From Cristatella mucedo (Eukaryota; Bryozoa; Phylactolaemata; Cristatellidae): DNA of 64,000 nucleotides. Made by a program: the position numbers and the translations under genes. Location of the stretch: contig WPIO01000010.1 of NCBI GenBank assembly GCA_009760855.2, positions 5,747,501-5,811,500 of the forward strand. The letters are read 5' to 3'. This document shows positions 42,401-49,129 of this stretch, piece after piece. The notes below the pieces were generated by a model, which was not told where the DNA came from, did not search any database, and saw only the letters and a list, made by a program, of their open reading frames with translations. Position 1 is the first letter of the stretch; each line of letters opens with the position of its first letter.

Positions 42401-42559
42401 AACACCTGAGTAGGCATGGAGCCGTCGCACTTGCAGTGGTACTTACCTGCATCGCGGCGGACCAGGTATACCGGAAAACCTTCTATGCTCTCGTTGTACG
42501 AATATAACGTACAATGCAATGACAGTGAGCCCTGCTAGCAGGACTAGAAGTAACAGCAT
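12338..42559 (-). CDS. CYP46A-like cytochrome P450 (cholesterol 24-hydroxylase family), complete 13-exon gene
   Basis: A heme monooxygenase anchored in the ER membrane; family members hydroxylate sterols using NADPH-P450 reductase. Thirteen exons join in phase to a 491-residue protein (human CYP46A1 has 500). Seen in order: anchor at residues 2-22; PGPP hinge (about 32-35); I-helix AGQETS (302-307); K-helix ExxR (E359-R362); PERF (413-416); heme loop [10 protein letters not shown] (432-441) with ligand Cys439; then VWATLMSR and stop. The exon-by-exon match to CYP46A1 is clear through the whole length, including DYEKWAVQR in the C-helix region. All introns are GT-AG. No frameshift or premature stop was found. 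Gln304 sits where CYP46A1 has His. The substrate is inferred from family only. Weakest points: the exon 7 acceptor and the exon 10-11 join. Confidence 0.88.
13066..13163 (+). mobile_element. LINE family I terminal fragment
   Basis: Within P450 intron 12. The last 100 bp of the family: TTTTGCAGAAAATGCAAAGC, then AGAGATTGAGTTCTCTGAGG, GCGCTTTATAAAGTGC and an (ATT)n tail. Confidence 0.85.
13425..14060 (-). mobile_element. LINE family II (L2-like) 3' part
   Basis: A minus-strand copy in P450 intron 12. It encodes the C-terminal block [20 protein letters not shown] followed by SCVDNKLAV and AGPRL, then a 3' UTR shared with copies at 19.0 and 33.9 kb (plus-strand CAACAAAGAGAAAGTGGGAA). Frames are broken. 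Confidence 0.8.
14117..14787 (+). mobile_element. Possible degraded LINE I 3' region
   Basis: The last 150 bp (14,640-14,787) is a diverged form of the family I 3' UTR, with TGCACTAACCACATTTACCA, a GACAATGTGCATGCCACC stretch and a decayed hairpin. The upstream part contains a 166-codon open frame with PHKLWITL, possibly the diverged PRLWNSLP block, and a (CT)n run at 14,529-14,560. I do not regard the frame as a host gene. Confidence 0.4.
15178..15328. mobile_element. Mixed LINE scraps
   Basis: 15,178-15,225 carries a 45-bp piece of the family II 3' UTR (minus orientation, plus-strand CACGCAACAAAGAGAAAGTG). It is followed directly by a strongly decayed family I end, plus orientation, 15,236-15,328 (GAAGGAGATTCTATTCTTTG). 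Confidence 0.5.
15535..15735 (+). mobile_element. Old LINE I coding fragment
   Basis: Diverged copy of the post-RT region: CACTCAGCAGTTAGGCTTGT (family form: cAGCCAGGCTTGTctg) and a CGCCTGCACTGGC stretch like the LHWLPV block. No 3' end remains. It lies in intron 12, just downstream of exon 12. Confidence 0.55.
15993..16062 (-). CDS. P450 exon 12 (residues 423-446), heme loop
   Basis: Acceptor AATTTCAG, donor GTAAGT. Encodes [20 protein letters not shown] then FAM. This is the full P450 signature F-x-x-G-x-R-x-C-x-G with the proximal heme ligand at Cys439. Confidence 0.93.
16218..16309 (-). CDS. P450 exon 11 (residues 393-423)
   Basis: Acceptor GTCTAG, donor GTAAAT, after a 7.4-kb intron full of LINEs. 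Encodes [20 protein letters not shown] then [10 protein letters not shown]. It holds the aromatic region and PERF motif (residues 413-416). The join to exon 10 is one residue shorter than CYP46A1. Confidence 0.85.
16310..17979. other. P450 intron 10, left part
   Basis: AT-rich intronic DNA with a short (TA)n run near 16,578-16,597. Open frames of 60-78 codons here show no domain. No repeat shared with the rest of the window was recognised. Confidence 0.5.
17980..19008 (-). mobile_element. LINE family I, RT C-terminal half to tail
   Basis: Minus-strand copy in P450 intron 10. From its 5' side it encodes [20 protein letters not shown], the motif [19 protein letters not shown] and [10 protein letters not shown], then a broken mid-region. 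The [20 protein letters not shown] block follows near 18,256-18,340. It ends in the 3' UTR and (ATT)n tail at 17,980. The WM..LKLND and SVRNLGV-like blocks place it in the L2 clade. Several stops and frameshifts are present. Confidence 0.85.
19010..21795 (-). mobile_element. LINE family II (L2-like), near-complete RT plus partial endonuclease
   Basis: The most informative retroelement here, minus strand in P450 intron 10. From its 5' end it encodes: the end of an AP endonuclease ([17 protein letters not shown], then [20 protein letters not shown], 21,790-21,640); a linker with [17 protein letters not shown] with [30 protein letters not shown] and [32 protein letters not shown]; and a C-terminal block [15 protein letters not shown]. 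The RT catalytic box reads YAHD where active enzymes have YADD (His codon at 20,052-20,054). It is 5'-truncated in the endonuclease, has a family I insertion at 20,272-20,494, and has several stops, so it is inactive. Confidence 0.88.
20272..20494 (+). mobile_element. LINE family I end nested in LINE II
   Basis: A short, little-diverged 5'-truncated copy: ACTGTGCATGCTGCCACTAA, then the 3' UTR, hairpin and an (ATT)n tail. It splits the family II reading frame between DTIDYDV and [11 protein letters not shown]. The flanks suggest a 4-bp target duplication, AACA. It is one of the younger insertions in the window. Confidence 0.85.
21796..23731. other. P450 intron 10, right part
   Basis: Intronic sequence with no recognised repeat or domain. 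Short open frames (for example 22,566-22,847 minus) overlap others on the opposite strand and look random. Confidence 0.45.
23732..23927 (-). CDS. P450 exon 10 (residues 327-392)
   Basis: The longest exon after exon 13's neighbours, acceptor TTTTTAG, donor GTGAGC. Encodes [40 protein letters not shown] and [12 protein letters not shown]. It contains the J-helix, the K-helix ExxR pair (E359, R362) and the start of the beta-2 region. Confidence 0.9.
23928..25694. other. P450 intron 9
   Basis: AT-rich, with no open frame of note and no repeat from the families seen elsewhere. Confidence 0.5.
25695..25767 (-). CDS. P450 exon 9 (residues 303-327)
   Basis: Acceptor TTTTCAG, donor GTATGT. Continues the I-helix: [20 protein letters not shown] then EVLK. 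It carries the acid-alcohol pair E305-T306 needed for oxygen activation. The intron splits the Gly303 codon inside the oxygen-binding motif. Confidence 0.88.
26427..26475 (-). CDS. P450 exon 8 (residues 287-303)
   Basis: A 49-nt exon, acceptor TTCGCAG, donor GTGAGT. Encodes [16 protein letters not shown] and the first base of a Gly codon: the first half of the I-helix leading into the oxygen-binding motif. Confidence 0.85.
26813..26983 (-). CDS. P450 exon 7 (residues 230-286)
   Basis: Donor GTAGGT. Encodes [20 protein letters not shown], then [20 protein letters not shown] and LLWLRLT, matching the [21 protein letters not shown] segment. The acceptor used here is CTTCAG just before ATGTCC. 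An alternative in-phase AG 36 nt inside the exon would drop [12 protein letters not shown], so the 5' edge is less certain than the rest. Confidence 0.8.
26984..29936. other. P450 intron 6 with a CpG-rich island
   Basis: From about 26,860 to 28,960 the sequence is visibly richer in G+C and in CpG than the flanking introns (for example AGGGCAGCGCGTCGCGAGCT near 27,705). It contains a 98-codon plus-strand open frame at 28,674-28,970 with no recognised domain, and at 27,755-27,905 a possible decayed tRNA-derived SINE ending AAGTTCTCTTAGGGAG. It could be a CpG island with promoter activity, a young insertion or a nested gene. None is proved. Confidence 0.4.
29937..30047 (-). CDS. P450 exon 6 (residues 193-229)
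   Basis: Acceptor TTTTCAG, donor GTAAGT, 122 bp after exon 5. Encodes [15 protein letters not shown], then [20 protein letters not shown]. It corresponds to the AAFG...LMLEGITASRNT segment. It is open in phase 0 throughout. Confidence 0.85.
30170..30308 (-). CDS. P450 exon 5 (residues 146-192)
   Basis: Acceptor TTTAG, donor GTAGCA (a weaker donor). Encodes [20 protein letters not shown] then [20 protein letters not shown] and NDLISQ, aligning with the METFNEKAEQLVEIL...TAMDILAK stretch of CYP46A1. It ends in phase 0. Confidence 0.85.
30770..31109 (+). mobile_element. LINE family I coding fragment, interrupted
   Basis: Plus-strand piece encoding the diverged segment [45 protein letters not shown] and LILWLQP-like text. 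It stops at the point where the family normally continues with AAATCCTTTGGAGACC, and an inverted 3' part follows. In P450 intron 4. Confidence 0.75.
31108..31481 (-). mobile_element. LINE family I 3' part, inverted, head-on to the previous piece
   Basis: Minus orientation with the (ATT)n tail at 31,108-31,133, then the hairpin region, the 3' UTR, and the C-terminal coding block up to TAATCCTTTGGAGACC at 31,466-31,481. It is clearly less diverged than the adjoining plus-strand piece. See the findings for the shared breakpoint. Confidence 0.85.
31482..33249. other. P450 intron 4, remainder
   Basis: No gene. Around 32,768-32,800 a TGGTTAGCTCAGTACAGG stretch recalls a tRNA A box but no B box follows, so it is not called. 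Confidence 0.45.
33250..33336 (-). CDS. P450 exon 4 (residues 117-146)
   Basis: Acceptor CTACAG, donor GTAAGC. Encodes [20 protein letters not shown] then ALNPAFHG. This is the C-helix region with the conserved W-x-x-x-R whose Arg contacts a heme propionate in P450s. It is separated from exon 3 by a 127-bp intron. Confidence 0.9.
33464..33622 (-). CDS. P450 exon 3 (residues 64-117)
   Basis: Acceptor TTTCAG, donor GTAAGT. Encodes the beta-1 region ([33 protein letters not shown]) and ends [10 protein letters not shown]. The order corresponds to KYGPVVRVNVFHK...VFGER in CYP46A1. A paralogous exon of identical length (159 nt) lies at 62,909-62,751 with a stop codon in it. Confidence 0.9.
33885..34650 (-). 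mobile_element. LINE family II 3' part
   Basis: Minus-strand copy in P450 intron 2. The tail on the minus strand is ATACATTACATTACATT (33,885-33,908). The coding part reads [66 protein letters not shown] and [18 protein letters not shown] 150-codon frame remains open (34,069-34,521), so this is one of the better-preserved family II ends. Confidence 0.88.
34651..36297. other. P450 intron 2, with an old LINE trace
   Basis: Around 35,215-35,290 a plus-strand frame reads [18 protein letters not shown], possibly the diverged RT block AAFDTIDHxxL. An AT-rich end lies near 35,605. Otherwise nothing is recognised. Confidence 0.35.
36298..36625 (-). mobile_element. Old LINE family I end with a head-on plus fragment
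   Basis: 36,298-36,560 is a diverged minus-strand 3' end (ACAATAATAATACTATATTT tail, AACATGGTTAGAGGTGACAT 3' UTR). It is followed at about 36,570-36,625 by a short plus-oriented piece (CCTCAAATTCTCCAGAGACC, family form AAATCCTTTGGAGACC). The arrangement is again head to head. Confidence 0.6.
36918..37026. repeat. 32-bp tandem repeat
   Basis: About three units of a 32-bp period built from CTATGGGCTAAAAAATATGG and GCTACAAAATAT. Each unit itself contains two diverged TATGGGCTA half-units. In P450 intron 2. Confidence 0.85.
37027..37878. other. P450 intron 2, no gene recognised
   Basis: Contains an 87-codon plus-strand frame (37,251-37,514) without domain or splice support. Confidence 0.4.
37879..38048 (+). 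mobile_element. SINE B
   Basis: tRNA-like head with TGGCACACTAGGTAAGGC (A box region) and GGTTCGATTGC (B box region). Then GGTGGGCGATTCTTTATC, CCACTGCAAGCTGTGG, TTCTGTCGCTATACAAAAAG and AATCAGCTAGG, with a T-run at the end. Nearly the same sequence recurs at 39,619. Confidence 0.85.
38049..39618. other. P450 intron 2, between SINEs
   Basis: No gene or repeat recognised. Confidence 0.4.
39619..39793 (+). mobile_element. SINE B
   Basis: The best-preserved copy: TGGCACACTAGGTAAGGC, B box GGTTCGATTCC, GGTGGGCGATTCTTTATC, the hairpin CCACTGCAAGCGGTGG, CTGTCGCTATACAAAAAG, AATCAGCTAGG and T8. Good evidence that these are recent copies of one source. Confidence 0.88.
40283..40360 (-). CDS. P450 exon 2 (residues 38-64)
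   Basis: Acceptor CTACAG, donor GTGAGT. Encodes [16 protein letters not shown] followed by [10 protein letters not shown], matching the FLLGH...W segment after the proline hinge in CYP46A1. It completes the split codons on both sides exactly. Confidence 0.85.
41143..41240. repeat. 17-bp tandem repeat inside a short direct repeat
   Basis: Three copies of a 17-bp unit (TTAGCTTGAATTGACAA), flanked by two copies of GTAATTGACTGACCTTAGCT at about 41,140 and 41,218. In P450 intron 1. Confidence 0.8.
42447..42559 (-). CDS. P450 exon 1 (residues 1-38)
   Basis: Encodes the signal anchor [20 protein letters not shown], basic QREHRR, and the hinge IPGPPRC. The start ATG has A at -3. The donor GTAAGT follows a split codon (AG|T). 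The exon has the same length and phase as exon 1 of copy A at 5,095. Confidence 0.88.
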
Positions 42560-42735
42560 GGCTTCCGACGCCAATCCCGGTTGAACTTGATCAATGCAAT
42601 GGCAGCTGCAGCTCTAGCTGTGGTCGCATGCACAGGTAGGATTTCACTGGTCTGGACAAAGTCACAGGAGCGGCTATCGGCAAGTGCAAGCATGCTATTG
42701 GACAGTGCAAGGGTGACTTTGAATGGCTCGCAGAG
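42560..42735 (-). promoter_or_regulatory. P450 5' UTR or proximal promoter, conserved with copy A
   Basis: Sequence upstream of the start codon that matches 5,096-5,275 upstream of copy A, and in part 61,850-61,990. The minus strand contains the shared stretch CAGACCAGTGAAATCCT (also near 61,930, one or two mismatches). Conservation outside coding sequence suggests a duplicated unit and perhaps retained control elements. Confidence 0.45.
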
Positions 42736-42885
42736 ATGAAGAATAGCAACGTATTCTCTCAGGTAGCTGGTTAGCTGCCACTGAGCACCTAGAAAACGTG
42801 GCCAACAAAAGCCAGGAAATTCAAATGCCAATCCTTGATGCACATATCTAAAAGGCAAAACAGAAATAAGACACCATAAACAGGA

Positions 42886-42892
42886 TTTTATA
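42886..42892 (-). promoter_or_regulatory. Candidate TATA box
   Basis: TATAAAA on the minus strand, about 330 bp upstream of the P450 start codon. If used, it would give a 5' UTR of roughly 300 nt including the conserved block. In AT-rich DNA this can arise by chance. Confidence 0.25.
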
Positions 42893-43454
42893 TGGTCATG
42901 TTTGCAATGGATTGAAGGAGGGCAAATCGATTAATAGGTTGAAAAAATAAAAAGAAAGCTAGCTGATTTGACAGCCTCGCTTAAACAGCAGCAGTAGAGG
43001 CTTAAGGGCTATCACCATCGCTTTTAGTGGGCAATAAAGAAACACCCAATGCCGACTCAAACCTAAAACTGAATCATAAAGAGTGAGCACCTTAGCCCTA
43101 GGCTAAGACCCAGGAACAGACGAGATAATTAAGTGTGGTCTGTAGGGTCATTGAAGAGGAAGGTAATCATTAATTTAGAGCAACTCTGTACAGTGAAAGA
43201 GTCGTCTACATCAGCTGCAGTTCACTCTTAAGCCACCAACCAGCACCATCTTTATTACATTTTCAAGTTTTTGTACTATCGCTAAGCAGACTTACCATTT
43301 CTGCTAAACATCCTTTCTCTAATTTCTTCCCTAAACATATTGTTATTAACTCCTACATCTAAAAAGCGACAAAGCGCCATGTAATCCAAAGTAAGCATCT
43401 GGCGTTTACCAAATTACGAAACCCACAAGTTACTGCTTCCGACAGTAAGGGCAT
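42893..43454. other. Upstream flank of the P450, no gene recognised
   Basis: No open frame or repeat recognised. Confidence 0.4.
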
Positions 43455-43615
43455 TGGGACGTGGTAGCTCAGGAGGTAAAGTGCTCGCTCTTCATGGCCG
43501 AGGTCGTGGATTCGAATTCTATACAGAGCGACCCTTTATTGCCAAGTGCAGATGGTAGTGATAGCTGCTAAAGCTCTTCTGTCGCTATTCAAGGGAGGCT
43601 GATAAATTAGCTAAC
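43455..43615 (+). mobile_element. SINE B, diverged
   Basis: GTGGTAGCTCAGGAGGTAAA is a good A-box region and GTGGATTCGAATTC a B-box region. It is followed by a decayed family body with CTTCTGTCGCTATTCAAG. Older than the 37.9- and 39.6-kb copies. Confidence 0.7.
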
Positions 43616-44939
43616 ATGTATTCATTTACTTATCTCACGCATATTTCCCTACACTTATTGTGCTTCACCATACTATGCTGCTGTCTGTCTGCCGATAATA
43701 TACCAAAATTAGGCAGACATTTCCTAATCTGTCCTGAGTATTCTGTCTTGCAATTTAGGATGTGTTTCAGACATCTTGAAGCTCATTGGTTGAGATTTGT
43801 TTCTGTTATGCTCTTAAAAAGAAACTATTAACATTATTATAGGTAAACGATAAAAGTAAGCCACCAAAAAGCTGACCCAGTTAAAGGCCTGACTTTCTGA
43901 TGTTCTCTCATTTGGAACTCACCACCAAGAGCGAGCCACTACTGATAGGATCGAGCTAGCTGTTTAACGTTTGAACAGCCACTTTACGCTCAAGTCTTTA
44001 GAAATAAATAGAAGAGCAATTCGTAAAAGTTGCAACTCACCCATGCAAATCAACATAAACATGTATGTGACTTTTTTCTCATCAAGCAATAGTGCATTCT
44101 TTTAAAAGGTAGCACCCCTATAAAATTGACTATTGGCTTGGCTATGCTCTACCAGTAGAATACGATGAGCTTGAATCTCGTAAGTTGCCTCCGAAGCAAT
44201 ATACTTGCTGCTAATTGTGGAAGGTAAAATAAATTTATGACAGGACTCTTTGAGTATTCTTTTGACTTCATGATCTTGCAAAACCACCTCGTTCAATTGC
44301 ATAGGTCGCAAAATTCCTGTTCTGTGATTCGCTTTCTCACGTAGGTGATTTATAATTTCACGGTTGTTGGTCATCCTGCACACGACATTCTTGACCTCAT
44401 CTATTGGCAGTGTTTAAGCTTTTTATATAATTAGTAGGGTCATATTTAGCCATGACAGGCAAGTTTATAATATGGGTAATCCCAACCACTAGAACAACGG
44501 CCAATCGGCACTTACTCATCAATACGAAGAGTCTGCATAGTTTGAACTATTTTTCTAGTACGTATTTTAGTCGTCTATATAATGCAGACGTCCGTTGTCC
44601 TTTAGTAAATTGTGTGTTTCACTTGTAAAATGGGCTTTTTCACGGTGCAAGCCTAATTGCCAAGTAAAATCAAACATAAATGTTCATTCTCAAGTTGCGA
44701 GCTTACAACAATTATCCAAATAGTCGGATAAGGAAAACATTAAACCTTGGTGAAGAGCCGATAAATAGCTGCAATTAAGATCTTTGACCGGTCTCTATGA
44801 CGTGAATTTTAATTTTCTCTAAATCCAGGTGTTCTATACCTATAATCTATTGTTTATTAAACTATTTGGCTTCTGTGCTACGCCGATCGTAAATTATTAA
44901 ATGATCAGTTCTACGTTGTTATAATACAGAAAGCGTGAA
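43616..44939. other. Intergenic
   Basis: Apart from the frame at 44,102-44,400 nothing is recognised. A short similarity to P450 exon 4 (TTTGAACAGCC near 43,968) was too small to use. Confidence 0.4.
44102..44400 (-). other. Unassigned open frame
   Basis: A 93-codon minus-strand frame with balanced composition (contains VVLQDHEVKRILKESCHKF and LPSTISSKYIASEATYEI). No domain, no start context and no splice partner is recognised. It may be an exon or retroelement relic, or chance. Confidence 0.2.
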
Positions 44940-45338
44940 CAAACCTCAAATCCTTTGGAGACCCTGCATTTGGTTCGTATGCTCCTAAAGCCTGGAACTC
45001 CCTCCGAACCTGCGTCAGAACATCCCCTGACCTGACGACATTTAAAAAAAATTTAAAAACACCTATTTAGGACAGCATTTAGTGGGTCCCTGTGATTCGT
45101 CCTTGATGTGCTTATGCGTGCTGACACTGTGCATGCTGCCACTAACCACATTTGCATGCTGACGCTGTGCATGTCACCCTAACTATGTTATTCATTTCGT
45201 TTGTTTATCAAGCATGATTTTACTCACCATTCAATTGCATTTCCCTTTGCAGCAAATGTAAACCGCCTAGAGAGAGAGAGATTAAGTTCTCTGAGGGCGC
45301 TTTATCAAGTGCATTATTATTATTATTATTATTATTAC
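44940..45338 (+). mobile_element. LINE family I, young 3' end
   Basis: Begins at AACAAACCTCAAATCCTTTG, runs through the coding block ([27 protein letters not shown]) and the full 3' UTR, and ends in eight ATT units. It is little diverged from the 54.1-kb copy. The truncation point is nearly the same as for the 31.1-kb copy. Confidence 0.88.
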
Positions 45339-45660
45339 CAATGAAAACCAATCGTCGTCTGGATGACTTAGCACCCAGCCGTTTCAATTGCTTTCCTAGG
45401 CTAGTAGCAATGCATATCACCAGTACATATCAGAGATAAGGAATGCCGGAGCTGAGATAGATGAGTTAGAATCCGAACATAGGAACAAATAAAGTGGTTT
45501 AACGTGAATTTAAAATTTTATGCATGTCGAAAACTCACAAGTATAGCAAATGTAGCAATGTAGCGTAGGTACAGGCCACAGTAGGAGCTCGGTGCAGTAA
45601 AATTGGGGGAGAAAAATGGGTTGATGGGCTAGAGTTTTTATTCTAGGTGAGAGCATAGAA

Positions 45661-46116
45661 ATGGTTACTTATAACTTGCAGGCATCTGGGATATTAGCGT
45701 TGACTGGTAATGTGAAGAACGAATCGGTCGTTCTTCATGTGCCGATTACGGTCACTGTGAAGACTATGACAGATTTAACTTGCATAGAGACTGCTACTGT
45801 GCACACTGTCGAGATTAGGGACCCCGGCTCTTGTAAGGGACAGGCTTCTCTACTACTCTGCAAGTCTAATGCTGAAAGTGTCAGCACTACGAATTATGTT
45901 ACTGCTGCAAACTGGCCCTACATACCTCACGATGAACATGAACTATTTCTGCAATGCAGTGATAGTTCTATTGTTCACATGCAGCTGCTTTGTATAGACG
46001 AGGGAAATTGTTTGTCAATATCGCAAGCTCCGCGTTTCAAACAAGACTCTTCTTTATGCTTTTTTCCATTTAGAAGATCTCCTTATTCTGCTGATCGTAA
46101 TGTCTACCATGCATAA
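45661..46116 (+). other. 151-codon open frame of unknown nature
   Basis: The longest open frame in the window outside recognised transposons and simple repeats, bar the 14-kb LINE-like one. ATG at 45,661, stop at 46,114-46,116. It contains LALTGNVKNESVVLHVPITV, TVEIRDPGSCKGQASLLL and LFLQCSDSSIVHMQLLCIDE. No signal peptide, repeat or domain is recognised, and no splice sites obviously frame it. With stop codons about one per 16-18 codons here, one frame of this size in 64 kb can be chance. Confidence 0.2.
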
Positions 46117-47056
46117 TCTGGCATAATTATCTTAGCAACAAGTTTAAGGCGATGCCCTGATCTTCTAGCACTAGCACGTCCACAACTTCTTGAGGCTAAG
46201 TAGAACTTCATGGTCGCTCAAGCGAGGTGTCTAAAAAGATAATATATTTGACTTCTTTTACAATTCACAGAAAACTTCCTTTTCAATTCGTTTTGAAAAT
46301 CTATTAGCGGACCTAGGCATCTATAGGGTGATTGGCACTGGAAGTAGTCTATGACTCTCCACTGACCAACTAAATTGAGGCACTCACGATCTGACTGCTG
46401 AGATAATGGCTGTAATAAACCCGATAAGTCACAGTCGAAATCACAAGTGTAAATTTTAGTTCTGTCGCCTAGTCTTTCAGGTTTGCGTAAAAATTGTCAT
46501 CTCATTTTAGACCATTTCATGTATTCATTACGAAGAAGCTGAAGCTCAGAGCACTCGCCTGTTCTCGTCCAATTGAATGGCTAACAAGGGGAGGTTTATT
46601 AAAAATGCATTGAGGCCTAGCTGGGTGCCAGGGCCGCTAATGGCCAGAAAGTTAAGAGCGAGACAGCTATAATGATAGTATTGGAGAAGGGGTCTAAAAA
46701 TCCCTGATAACAACTTACGATAAGGCCTAGAGCAGTAACACAGATACATAAAAATATGATACATGGTACTCCATTAGTTGTGCCTAAGAGATTATTTGAA
46801 AATTCGTGGACTGCAATCCTATAGAAACGTCAAAAGTTTAGGTTTCCTGGAGTCAGATTAGCAGCAGAGTAATGCAATATTATTCCCTTTATTTTGTTCT
46901 TGTAGTTACAGTGGTCATGGGTATCATAATGAAAACATAGGCCCATACCAATGCTCAACAAAATGTGGTAACGATAGAGAAAATAATCTACATAAATTTG
47001 GTCAATATCTGAGCAAAATGGTTTGCATTGCTAGCAGCTAAGAAGAGATCCGACCT

Positions 47057-47092
<36 letters not shown>

Positions 47093-48182
47093 TGATACTT
47101 TTATGAATGTTTGCATGAGTATTGGTGATCAGCTCATAATTAATGATTCAAAATTGCTCTTAATTATCAGACCATCAATCACGCTTTCTCTCTGTTAATG
47201 CATCTTTGATTTGGGATTACATTAAATTCTCTCTCTGCCATGTTAAATCAACGTTAATTCAGTCACGTAACCATGACATACAACTGTCCCAAGATTGGGC
47301 TACTTGAAGGAAACCCCCTACCTGCCTAGGCTAATTTAAAGGAATAATCACGACAGAGCGGTCGCAAGTAGGAAGCTACAAGTAATTGCCTCGAACTAAT
47401 TTTGATCAGTTTTCTGAGATGGCTGGTTACAAAAGTAAATTATTTTAGTGTCAAACAAATATCTTTTATTATTACAAGGGAAACCAATATTTCCATAGCT
47501 GGAGCTGAAATGCATTACCATTCGTGCAGTTTGAAAGAAAAGAAGTAAACACTTGAGAGAATGTAAACGTATACTTCCCTGCAATCGGAATGAAGCATTT
47601 ATCTTTCCATGGTTTTGAATAATCCTCGAGCGTGCAGCTGATATTATTCAAATAATCCTATTTCCGAAGCTCCGGATTATCATTCTTATCATCTGGAGAG
47701 TTCAAAATTAACTTTCCAAGTTTTATAATCAATTAGTAGTGCAAAGTGCTTTAAAGCTGTAATCCATATCTTCTGCCCATCTCTACTCTCCATGAGAAGA
47801 TGTGATGCTTTTTTTAATTGGCTCAGTAAATATGCACACATCGGCTTTTGAAATGTTTATGCTCCCGGAATGCTGAAATAATAATTATTTCATTTAAGCT
47901 GGGACAGGGGGGATATAAGTTGTCAGTCTGTTTTAGCTTGAGACACAGTGTTTTGCTACAGTTTTAATATAGATAGGCTAAAGGACTTAGTTAGATAAGA
48001 GGCAACAAAGAGCATTAACCAGAGTGACAATGTAATGGAAAAAAAATGATCAAGCGGCCCTGGCTGAATAGTTTTCTAGGCCTTGCCGGCCCCCTCTTGA
48101 GGCTGTCCTATGAGCATCACTCCTACGAGCCTCTTGCGACTCTTCCAGGAAAAATGAGCAGCCTATATTAGATTAATCATTA
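46117..48182. other. Intergenic with a (GT)n microsatellite
   Basis: No gene. A clean (GT)n run of about 33 bp lies at 47,059-47,091. Confidence 0.5.
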
Positions 48183-48345
48183 TAAATAAACAATAATGCA
48201 TCTTTACAGCACTCTCAAGGATCTTAATCTTTTCTAGGCCCATTAAATTTACTGTACAGGAAGCATGACCATATCATCGGAGGTTTGATGCACAGTGTCA
48301 GCAGGAATAAACACAACAAGGTAAAGTCACTAGAGTCCAGCACAT
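48183..48345 (-). mobile_element. LINE family I end, diverged
   Basis: Minus-oriented terminal region: AATAATGCATCTTTACAGCA, TCTTTTCTAGGCCC, AGGAAGCATGACC and ATGCACAGTGTCAGCA. It lies head to head with the next element. Confidence 0.65.
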
Positions 48346-48359
48346 TCTGTGAGGAATGT

Positions 48360-48748
48360 GCTCCTTCTTAGGATCTATTGAAATGTCTTAAATGAGACCG
48401 TGCCTTAAGATCTTATGCTCCCAAAGCCTGAAACTAGGCTCCGAATTGCGCCAAGGCATTTCCTTACTTTTCGTTTTAAAAAGAAACTCATTAATTTATC
48501 ACAGTATATAGTGGCTCCTTGTGATTTGTCCTTTACGTGCTCATGCGAGCTGACACAGTGCATGCTGCCATCAACCATACTTGCATGACCCTATATGTGT
48601 CGCCCCTAACTGCGTTATTCTTGCTGTTTATTGAGCATGCTACGACTAACCATACGATTGTGCTTCCTTTCCAGCAAATTTAAAGTGCCTAGAGAGAGAT
48701 TGAGATCTCTGAGGGTGCTATATCAAATGTATTATTATTATTATTATA
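48360..48748 (+). mobile_element. LINE family I 3' end, diverged
   Basis: Plus orientation: TGAGACCGTGCCTTAAGATC, a broken coding block, TGCATGCTGCCATCAACC, AGAGAGAGATTGAGATCTCT, and an (ATT)n tail at about 48,729-48,748. Confidence 0.8.
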
Positions 48749-49129
48749 GAGATGACATAGTCATTCGAGAGAGAGGTCCGTGTTTTTGTGGGTCTATTCT
48801 GACTGTAATAGCCAACCATTTCCTTGCCATTAAATTAGTCACTCGCGACTTTTGAACACATATTTAAGTAATAATCTTGTAAAAAACCCAGAAGCCACTG
48901 TAGCGCCGACCTTGCTTTAAAAATGTGTGCCTCCTAACCGAAAGACTCGCCTATGAATCTGATTGTCTTGTGCTAAACTCACCTTTCCCAGAATACAGCA
49001 ATGGCCTCACACACACTCAAGTGCGCCTGAATCCCGTACAATACTGTGATATCGCACAATTTGGAATTGCATAGATCAGGGTTCAAGACAATTCCCTGTT
49101 ACTGTAATCCGATCTAGGATATGAAACAA

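Noticed and set aside
43955-43995. Possible P450 exon 4 fragment (TTTGAACAGCC)
   Set aside because: The match is about 11 bp with no open frame or splice sites around it.
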